Positions 39,972-45,325 of a stretch of DNA of 45,325 nt are shown in pieces. Positions within the stretch are counted from its first letter, which is position 1. Each line of letters starts with the position of its first letter. Origin of the DNA: Streptococcus australis (GTDB lineage: Bacteria > Bacillota > Bacilli > Lactobacillales > Streptococcaceae); the NCBI RefSeq assembly GCF_003943615.1, contig NZ_RJPZ01000005.1, forward strand, positions 58,498 through 103,822. Direction: 5' to 3'. A program made the position numbers and the translations under genes. The notes under the pieces were generated by a model, which was not told where the DNA came from, did not search any database, and worked only from the letters and a program-made list of their open reading frames with translations.

Positions 39972-39994
39972 AAAGAGACCCAAATGGATCTCTT
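39972..39994 (-). terminator. Terminator of infC-rpmI-rplT
   Basis: Minus-strand AAAGAGATCC pairs with GGTCTCTTT around a 5-nt loop and is followed by TTTTAG. It starts about 7 bases after the rplT stop. Confidence 0.85.
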
Positions 39995-40000
39995 TATCAA

Positions 40001-40360
40001 TTATTTACCAAGTTTTGCTTTCGCTGCGTCTGCAAGAGCTGTGAAAGCTGCTGCATCGTTAACAGCCAAGTCAGCAAGCATTTTACGGTTTACTTCGATC
40101 TCAGCCAATTTCAAACCATGCATCAATTGTGAGTATGAAAGACCATTCATACGAGCTGCCGCATTGATACGTGTGATCCACAATTTGCGGAAGTCACGTT
40201 TCTTTTGACGACGGTCACGGTATGCATAGTAGTAAGAGTTCATTACTTGTTCTTTTGCAGTACGGAACAAGATGTGTTTAGCTCCATAGTAACCTTTAGC
40301 TAATTTAAGAATACGTTTACGACGTTTGCGTGATACAACGCCACCTTTAACACGTGCCAT
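40001..40360 (-). CDS. rplT: 50S ribosomal protein L20
   Basis: 119 aa, very basic. The start [19 protein letters not shown] and the central [19 protein letters not shown] are diagnostic. It binds 23S rRNA early in assembly and, in Firmicutes, represses its own operon by binding the leader. It follows rpmI by 49 bases. Confidence 0.98.
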   Translation of the reverse strand: MARVKGGVVSRKRRKRILKLAKGYYGAKHILFRTAKEQVMNSYYYAYRDRRQKKRDFRKLWITRINAAARMNGLSYSQLMHGLKLAEIEVNRKMLADLAVNDAAAFTALADAAKAKLGK

Positions 40361-40409
40361 TTATATTTCCTCCAATATTTCCTAGAATTCTTTACTTACA
40401 AATACGCGA

Positions 40410-40610
40410 TTATTTCAAGCGAGTAAGCATTGCTTTGATACGTTTGAAATCTCCTGAATGCACCATAGATGCTTTACGAAGATGACGACGTTGTTTCTTA
40501 GTTTTTCCGTGGAAACGGTGAGAAGTGTAAGCACGGAAACGTTTAAGTCCACCAGAACCTGTACGTTTGAAACGTTTAGCTGATGCGCGGTGTGTTTTTT
40601 GTTTTGGCAT
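40410..40610 (-). CDS. rpmI: 50S ribosomal protein L35
   Basis: 66 aa basic protein with the usual [20 protein letters not shown] start and [16 protein letters not shown] centre. It lies between infC (33 bases) and rplT, the standard order. Confidence 0.98.
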   Translation of the reverse strand: MPKQKTHRASAKRFKRTGSGGLKRFRAYTSHRFHGKTKKQRRHLRKASMVHSGDFKRIKAMLTRLK

Positions 40611-40643
40611 GATATTTTCTCCTTTTTTTAACTTTCTGACAGA

Positions 40644-41165
40644 TTATTTCTTGTCAGTTGCTGGTGCCAACTGCATGAACATTTGACGACCATCCATTTT
40701 AGCACGTTGTTCGATGATAGCAATATCTTGAGTTGCTTCAGCGAAATCGGCTAAAACTTTTGCCCCAATCTCTTTATGGGTGATCATACGACCCTTAAAG
40801 CGAATGGAAACCTTCACTTTGTTCCCTTTTTCAAGGAACTTGCGAGCATTGCGAAGTTTTGTATCGAAATCACCCTTGTCAATAACTGGGCTCAAACGAA
40901 CTTCTTTCACGGTCACAACGCTTTGTTTTTTGCGTTGTTCTTTTTGTTTCTTCTGGTACTCAAATTTGAACTTACCGTAGTCCATAATTTTCGCAACAGG
41001 AGGTTTAGCTTGAGGTTGAATGAGAACCAAGTCCACATTAGCGTCGTCCGCAAGTGCTTGCGCTTCACCAAGTGGTTTGATACCCAATTGTTCGCCCTCA
41101 AGACCGATTAAGCGAACTTCACGTACACGAATTTCATCATTGATGAATAAGTCTTGCTTTGCTAT
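40644..41165 (-). CDS. infC: Translation initiation factor IF-3
   Basis: 173 aa from the proposed AUA start. IF-3 binds 30S and checks the start codon. The N-domain begins [20 protein letters not shown], the linker is [12 protein letters not shown], and the C-domain contains [16 protein letters not shown]. The ribosome site AAAGAGGTGA ends 6 bases before ATA at 41165, with GAGG 8 bases away. An in-frame GTG at 41174 overlaps that site, and a TTG at 41201 lies in the U-tract of an attenuator. Non-standard infC starts such as AUU are known and let IF-3 limit its own synthesis. Upstream 185-aa readings are the alternative. Confidence 0.93.
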   Translation of the reverse strand: MAKQDLFINDEIRVREVRLIGLEGEQLGIKPLGEAQALADDANVDLVLIQPQAKPPVAKIMDYGKFKFEYQKKQKEQRKKQSVVTVKEVRLSPVIDKGDFDTKLRNARKFLEKGNKVKVSIRFKGRMITHKEIGAKVLADFAEATQDIAIIEQRAKMDGRQMFMQLAPATDKK

Positions 41166-41186
41166 GGTTTTCACCTCTTTTTTTAT

Positions 41187-41227
41187 TTTAGAGAAAAACA
41201 AGAGCGGACTTGCTAACGCAAACCCGC
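41187..41227 (-). terminator. Attenuator hairpin in the infC leader
   Basis: Minus-strand GCGGGTTTGC pairs with GCAAGTCCGC (two G-U pairs, GTTA loop), then TCTTGTTTTTCTC. It lies about 20 bases before the infC start and is the likely termination step of L20-mediated control. Confidence 0.7.
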
Positions 41228-41357
41228 ACTACATGATTATAGTTCATTTCTGAAACTTGATCCGTAGGGGCCAGACAACGTTAGTCGCAAGGCGAGAAGT
41301 TCTCACTTCTGCTTTTCTCATCTTGTATATGATATCAAGTTTATGATGGATTGTCAA
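41228..41357 (-). promoter_or_regulatory. infC promoter and L20-type leader
   Basis: Minus strand: -35 TTGACA (41352-41357), 17-base spacer, -10 TATCAT (41329-41334), immediately after the cmk stop. The transcribed leader of about 100 bases before the attenuator contains AGAAGTGAGAACTTCT, an inverted repeat, and the ACTAACGTTGTCTGGCCCC segment. It fits the Firmicute L20 leader that mimics the L20 site on 23S rRNA, judged by position and structure. Confidence 0.75.
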
Positions 41358-42024
41358 GGATTTTTTTTGCTTTTTCTTCAATAAATGCAACCACTTGATC
41401 AATCTCGACACCAGTTGTGTCAAAATGAATGGCATCTGCTGCTGGTTTCAATGGAGAAACCTCTCGGTGACTATCTTTATAGTCCCGCTCAGCAATTTCT
41501 TTTTTCAATACTTCTAAATCTGTTTCAATGCCCTTGCTCAAATTTTCCTTATAGCGACGTTCCGCACGTTCTTCTACAGAAGCCACTAGGAAAATCTTCA
41601 ACTCGGCACTTGGCAAGACAACCGTTCCAATATCGCGACCATCCATGACAATCCCACCTTGGGCTGCAATCTGTTGTTGCTGGGCCACCAGGCGCTCACG
41701 GACAGGAGCCAGGGCAGATACCCAAGAGACATTATTGGTCACTTCATTGTCACGAATTGGATGGGTCACATCGACATCAGCTACGAAGACTAATTGCTGA
41801 CCGTCCTCAGAGCGACCAAAACTGACTGGATATTGGTTCAGTAGATCAACCAACTGGTCAACATCTGCTTCAGTCAAATCATGACGAAGAGCCAGATAGG
41901 TGGCTGCTCGGTACATAGCGCCCGTATCGAGATAAGTGTAGCCTAAATTTTTAGCAATAATCTTAGCGACAGTTGATTTCCCACTGGATGCAGGACCATC
42001 AATTGCGATTTGAATTTGTTTCAT
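41341..42024 (-). CDS. cmk: Cytidylate kinase
   Basis: 227 aa kinase phosphorylating CMP and dCMP. The P-loop is [19 protein letters not shown] (about 8-26), followed by [16 protein letters not shown] with the substrate-binding residues, [12 protein letters not shown] (about 131-142) and the lid [17 protein letters not shown]. It lies 10 bases after the LysM gene and shares its transcript; the infC promoter starts within its last bases. Confidence 0.96.
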   Translation of the reverse strand: MKQIQIAIDGPASSGKSTVAKIIAKNLGYTYLDTGAMYRAATYLALRHDLTEADVDQLVDLLNQYPVSFGRSEDGQQLVFVADVDVTHPIRDNEVTNNVSWVSALAPVRERLVAQQQQIAAQGGIVMDGRDIGTVVLPSAELKIFLVASVEERAERRYKENLSKGIETDLEVLKKEIAERDYKDSHREVSPLKPAADAIHFDTTGVEIDQVVAFIEEKAKKILDNPS

Positions 42025-42034
42025 AGTCTATCCT

Positions 42035-42478
42035 TTATCGAATTTTGACCACATCACCTGGATTTGCATACCAAGAACCAGTTGACATGTGAGATGGATT
42101 CAGTTGCTCCAATTCGGCAATCGAAATACCGGCACGCGCCGCAATAGCTGCTTCTCCTTCACCAGCTAGAACTGTAATGGTTCCTTCTCCTGACTCATTA
42201 TCACTTGAAGATTCTGATTTTTGTGCTTCAGGAGCAACGCTACTTGATGAAACCACTGTTGTTTCACCATTATAAAAACCACTCATTTGTTTCTTCTTAT
42301 CGCTTCCACCTGTAGAAAGGTAAATTAAGAAGCAGACCATCGCTACAATAATAATGAAGAAAATAATCGCCAAGATGGTCAACAAGCGATCAGCTTTTAT
42401 TCCATTCAATTTGTTAGTTCGTTTCAACGTTTCTTCTCCATCATCATAAATCTCTTCTTCCCATGGTTCTTTTGCCAT
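42035..42478 (-). CDS. LysM-domain membrane-anchored protein, SAG1386/EF1546 family
   Basis: 147 aa. A charged cytoplasmic N-terminus (MAKEPWEEEIYDDGEETLKR) precedes one membrane helix (about 36-58), a Ser-rich stretch (about 75-97) and a C-terminal LysM domain (about 100-147: ITVLAGEGEAAIAARAGISI then LEQLNPSHM). LysM binds peptidoglycan GlcNAc units, so the domain is outside. I start at the ATG at 42478, preceded by AAGGAGG at 6 bases, rather than 33 bases further up. It stands next to cmk as in other streptococci and enterococci. Confidence 0.88.
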   Translation of the reverse strand: MAKEPWEEEIYDDGEETLKRTNKLNGIKADRLLTILAIIFFIIIVAMVCFLIYLSTGGSDKKKQMSGFYNGETTVVSSSSVAPEAQKSESSSDNESGEGTITVLAGEGEAAIAARAGISIAELEQLNPSHMSTGSWYANPGDVVKIR

Positions 42479-42488
42479 GACTTCCTCC

Positions 42489-42517
42489 TTGTATTTTCCT
42501 CTAAAAATCATTACAAT
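42489..42517 (+). promoter_or_regulatory. Promoter of the ferredoxin gene, apparently leaderless
   Basis: TTGTAT (42489-42494), 17-base spacer, TACAAT (42512-42517). Only 6 bases (ATTAGT) separate the -10 from the ATG and there is no Shine-Dalgarno, so the mRNA should begin at or next to the start codon. Confidence 0.6.
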
Positions 42518-42523
42518 ATTAGT

Positions 42524-42721
42524 ATGAAAGTTACTCTAATACCTGATCGTTGTATCGCCTGCGGGCTCTGTCAAACTTACTCTGACCTATTTGACTACCA
42601 TGACAATGGTATTGTCAAATTTTCATCTGAAGAAGATCTCTTAGAAAAAGAAATTGTCCAAGATGCTACTGTCCTAGAAGCCATCAAAAATTGTCCGACC
42701 CGAGCTCTTATCAAAGATTAA
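42524..42721 (+). CDS. fer: Ferredoxin, single [4Fe-4S]
   Basis: 65 aa electron carrier. Cluster ligands are C9, C12 and C15 in DRCIACGLC and the distant Cys in NCPTRAL (about 56). Length and spacing fit the single-cluster ferredoxins of Firmicutes. It is divergent from the LysM gene with a 45-base gap and converges on the EbsA gene with a 4-base overlap. Partner reductases are not nearby. Confidence 0.93.
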   Translation: MKVTLIPDRCIACGLCQTYSDLFDYHDNGIVKFSSEEDLLEKEIVQDATVLEAIKNCPTRALIKD

Positions 42722-43206
42722 GAGCTTTTTTCATTATTAGCATAGTAGAGTTGATAATAGTCCACATGGATGAAGTTATCAGTCAACTCAATCTCACCCT
42801 TGAAATAATCGTTCAAGGCCAAAGCATTAATAAAGTATTTTTTGGGCCACTTACGCATACAGAAAGTCCGACTTCTTGATCCATCGTTGAAAATCAACTT
42901 GATGGAATTCTTTGTGACTTCCACTTTTTCAATCGATGAAATCGGAACTTTTATAGGAGTTAACGGATTCGCCGTGATAATACGTAAAATCCCATCATCA
43001 TAAATCGTAAAATAACGATGCACTCCTACAGCCAGCAAGGCCATAAAGAGAAAGAATGAAAAGAGTACCACTGTCGGAATATTAGAACTCTCATACATCA
43101 GAGCTAGTCCAATAAAGACAGGTATAACCGATAAGGACCAATAGGTAATCAGCATGGATAAGTCAGGCTGCCAATGGTATCGGATTTTCCCAAAAATCTT
43201 AATCAT
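42718..43206 (-). CDS. EbsA family membrane protein
   Basis: 162 aa with two membrane helices (about 19-40 and 45-65) followed by a soluble PH-like region (YFTIYDDGILRII, VPISSIEKVEVTKNSIKLIF). It resembles the EbsA family, named from E. faecalis aggregation-substance work and sometimes called pore-forming; that role is not established. AGGAGGGGG precedes the ATG by 8 bases. It overlaps the end of the convergent ferredoxin gene by 4 bases. Confidence 0.8.
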   Translation of the reverse strand: MIKIFGKIRYHWQPDLSMLITYWSLSVIPVFIGLALMYESSNIPTVVLFSFFLFMALLAVGVHRYFTIYDDGILRIITANPLTPIKVPISSIEKVEVTKNSIKLIFNDGSRSRTFCMRKWPKKYFINALALNDYFKGEIELTDNFIHVDYYQLYYANNEKSS

Positions 43207-43245
43207 ATGCGGAACCCCCTCCTACTAGTTTAGCATAAAATCAAC

Positions 43246-43277
43246 AAAAATAGAACAGGAAAGCCTGTTCTATTTTT
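43246..43277 (-). terminator. Terminator of the second LTA-synthase-like gene
   Basis: AAAAATAGAACAGG and CCTGTTCTATTTTT form a perfect 14-bp stem with an AAAG loop. It follows the LTA-synthase-like gene and lies before the EbsA gene; the symmetric A/T ends allow either direction. Confidence 0.88.
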
Positions 43278-43335
43278 AATAATTTTAGTGATCAAATAAC
43301 TGAATGAAATATTGATGAAAGATGATCTATTTCAT

Positions 43336-45325
43336 TTAATTTTTCGCCGATGGTACTTTGAAGAAATCTTGGGATAGATAGCCTTTGCCACTAATTAAAT
43401 CATACTCCACCATCTTCAAATCTTCAGCAATCTCTTGCGCTTCTCCTTCCAAAGCTTTTTTGTCCACACTTGCTTTCTTCAAAACTTCGGTCAAAAGTGC
43501 ATAGTAAGGAGAGACCTTAGAATTGGTCTGTTCAAAGACCATGGCAGAGAAGTCACTTGAGTTGACCAAAGGATAATCCAACTTCGGTGCATCAAAATTA
43601 CTCCAAATAAAGTAATCCGTTTGGTACTGCCCTTCTGGATTATTCTTAAAAGCAGACTCCGGATATAAACCAGGCAAATGATCTCCATAAAAGACCACTG
43701 TTATCTTTTTATCAATTTTGGATAACTTTTCTAGGAAATCTTGGGTGGCGCTGTCGGTTTGGAATAGTAGACGACTGTAGAAGGTTAGTTTAGAGTTCTC
43801 CTCATCGCTAAATCCAACTCCTTTTGCATCCAAAGTTTCTGGATTAGCCTCTAACCAAGGTGAATGATTCTGCATAGTGATTACTGAAAAGAATTGTCCT
43901 TTTTGAGGAGTTATGTTTTCTAGCACCATATCGTAGGTAGATTCGTCACTTGGACTAATTCCTTCTTTTCTATATTTGATTCCCTTTGTATTCGTCGTGA
44001 TAAAATCCTTAAAATCTAGTCGAGAATAAACGATATCCCTAGAATAATTTGACTTCCCAGCGAGGTGAATCGCGATTTTATTATTCGTTTCATAAGAATT
44101 ACTAATTGACGGTACATCATGAATTTTTGGAAATACTTCTGTATACAAAACGGATACTGTTTGAGAAATATTATAGAAAGGTAGACCAGTCAATGTTTGA
44201 AATTCCATATTGGCAGTTCCACCACCATATCCATCTGATTGCATTTGGCCACTCGTGTGGTTACGTATAACGTTCTCAATATTAGGAATTGGATTTTGAG
44301 TTAATTCAACTCCTTCAATTTTTCTCGGATCTGAAAAACTTTCGCTTAAAACATAAATAATAGTCTGATCATTTAAATAGTTTTGTCTCTCCTTATTTAT
44401 ACCATTCGCTAATTCATTGTACTTCACTACAATCTTATCCATACGTTCTTTTGAATAACCTTCTGGCTTCTGAATAACTTCCGTCGTCAATTGGTTCATC
44501 CAAACATATGTAAGTCCTTTATAGCGAGCGTTGGAGGTGTTTCCTAACCAATCGATATCTTGATAATTATTGAGGGTACTTATTATCGGGACATTCGATT
44601 TAATTTTCCCATTTTCTTTATCAGAAAAAACAGATGTTACATTTATAAATAAAAGAAACATTGACAATACAAGTAGAACTTGTGTTTTCCAAGAAGAAAT
44701 AATTTTACCTTTGAAAAAGTACCTCATTCCAAGAAGAGAAAGAACCACAATTGCTACTAATCCAACAATTATATATATTATTTGAGAAGTATCAACAAAA
44801 CTGAGTAAGGTAAATGGCTTGGATAACCAATTCAAATCACTTGGTAGAACTGGCTCATTTCTCATCCCAAATTTAATAAAATTTGCAATGACAAAAGATA
44901 CAGATACCAGTAAAATCAAACAGGAGGCTATCCAATACTGGTTGATAACTATATAGACAAATAAGATGATTGCTGTCAGCACTAAAATTTGGAACAAGAT
45001 CGCATCTGGGATTGTAAAATGTATCCCTAAAAATGGTTCTGTTCTTCCTAAACTAAATTGGAAAAAATAATTTAGAACGATTGAAATGGTTACACTTGAG
45101 AAAAAGGCTAATGATAAACTGGGTTTATTTTTCACGAAATCTCTTTGGCCTTTCGTATAGAAAAAACCAAATACGGAAAGAATCGGAAAAGTAAGCATTA
45201 AAAACTCATTTGTCAGCCAAAACTGTTGAGCAGAATATTTACCAATTTCTAGTGCTTTATACAAGAAGCTATCTGTTCGGTAAACTAATAATGAAAAATT
45301 TTTATCTGTAACAATAAAACTTATT
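43336..45325 (-). CDS. LTA synthase family protein (sulfatase fold), 5' end outside the window
   Basis: At least 662 aa. About five membrane helices precede an extracellular sulfatase-fold phosphoglycerol transferase domain. The first metal-binding Glu is in IYVLSESFSDPRKIEG. The Thr nucleophile is in GYGGGTANMEFQTLTG, and ligands occur in TVVFYGDHLPG and near MQNHSPW. The frame stays open from an in-frame TTG at 45264 to the window edge without a stop, with hydrophobic residues throughout, so the true start is beyond 45325. It is clearly a different branch from ltaS at 14507 (GGGTANME rather than GKTSDAE). It might make a glycerol-phosphate primer or modify another polymer. Confidence 0.88.
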   Translation of the reverse strand, partial: ISFIVTDKNFSLLVYRTDSFLYKALEIGKYSAQQFWLTNEFLMLTFPILSVFGFFYTKGQRDFVKNKPSLSLAFFSSVTISIVLNYFFQFSLGRTEPFLGIHFTIPDAILFQILVLTAIILFVYIVINQYWIASCLILLVSVSFVIANFIKFGMRNEPVLPSDLNWLSKPFTLLSFVDTSQIIYIIVGLVAIVVLSLLGMRYFFKGKIISSWKTQVLLVLSMFLLFINVTSVFSDKENGKIKSNVPIISTLNNYQDIDWLGNTSNARYKGLTYVWMNQLTTEVIQKPEGYSKERMDKIVVKYNELANGINKERQNYLNDQTIIYVLSESFSDPRKIEGVELTQNPIPNIENVIRNHTSGQMQSDGYGGGTANMEFQTLTGLPFYNISQTVSVLYTEVFPKIHDVPSISNSYETNNKIAIHLAGKSNYSRDIVYSRLDFKDFITTNTKGIKYRKEGISPSDESTYDMVLENITPQKGQFFSVITMQNHSPWLEANPETLDAKGVGFSDEENSKLTFYSRLLFQTDSATQDFLEKLSKIDKKITVVFYGDHLPGLYPESAFKNNPEGQYQTDYFIWSNFDAPKLDYPLVNSSDFSAMVFEQTNSKVSPYYALLTEVLKKASVDKKALEGEAQEIAEDLKMVEYDLISGKGYLSQDFFKVPSAKN

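Noticed and set aside
41166..41201. TTG at 41201 or GTG at 41174 as the infC start
   Set aside because: TTG lies in the attenuator U-tract and GTG overlaps the ribosome binding site; ATA at 41165 has ideal spacing.
45262..45264. TTG as the true start of the right-edge LTA-synthase-like gene
   Set aside because: The frame is open and protein-like up to the window edge and the TTG has no ribosome site.

Overview
The window is a stretch of low-GC Firmicute chromosome, almost certainly a viridans-type Streptococcus. I infer this from streptococcal-type proteins (IF-3/L35/L20, a methionine aminopeptidase with the streptococcal insert, an EbsA/ferredoxin/cytidylate kinase neighbourhood), a preQ1-II riboswitch and an SMK-box riboswitch (both typical of Streptococcaceae/Lactobacillales), and a pneumococcus-like order of the aromatic amino acid genes. 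Dispersed repeats and a canonical LtaS-type lipoteichoic acid synthase suggest an oral species of the mitis/sanguinis/parasanguinis kind rather than S. pneumoniae. The species call is an inference. Most genes lie on the minus strand.

Layout. 1-2,000: small accessory genes (peptidase S51, AAC(6')-like acetyltransferase, TfoX-N protein) around an unidentified GC-rich noncoding segment. 2,024-14,264: RlmCD-type methyltransferase, then, read right to left, an RlmI-type methyltransferase, aroD, aroE, aroB, aroC, tyrA, a UPF0342 gene, a repeat element, aroA, aroK, pheA and a LytR-CpsA-Psr gene. This covers dehydroquinate to chorismate and on to prephenate dehydrogenase and dehydratase; DAHP synthase and chorismate mutase are not here. 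14,507-22,460: plus-strand ltaS facing a minus-strand ligA-dgkB-pulA operon, with two folded repeats between. 22,751-25,083: queT under a preQ1-II riboswitch, divergent gtrA, and a MarR/B3-B4-domain pair. 25,203-30,235: murZ-GNAT-CBS/DRTGG regulator-map-YihY operon. 30,668-33,581: copY-copA-copZ. 33,942-35,132: metK with an SMK box. 35,327-38,963: a small membrane protein and a plus-strand polar amino acid ABC transporter. 39,403-45,325: dCMP deaminase, infC-rpmI-rplT with L20 leader, cmk with a LysM protein, divergent ferredoxin, EbsA, and a second LTA-synthase-like gene cut by the window edge.

The most striking feature outside genes is a family of six noncoding elements of about 175 bp (at about 7.5, 17.0, 22.6, 30.5, 33.7 and 39.0 kb). 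Each begins within 4 to 14 bases of a stop codon. They share near-inverted ends (GAGAG-TGGGACA / GAGAGGCTGGGACA), fold into three hairpins, and can look like a terminator at either end. One interrupts the aromatic operon and is followed by a good promoter for aroA; another has had its centre exchanged for unrelated folded DNA. Other highlights are an AUA start codon for infC behind an attenuator, a preQ1-II aptamer whose P2 strand can also pair with an upstream segment, two perfect cop boxes flanking a consensus promoter, and three genes (rlmI-like, gtrA, ferredoxin) whose -10 boxes lie so close to the ATG that their mRNAs should be leaderless.
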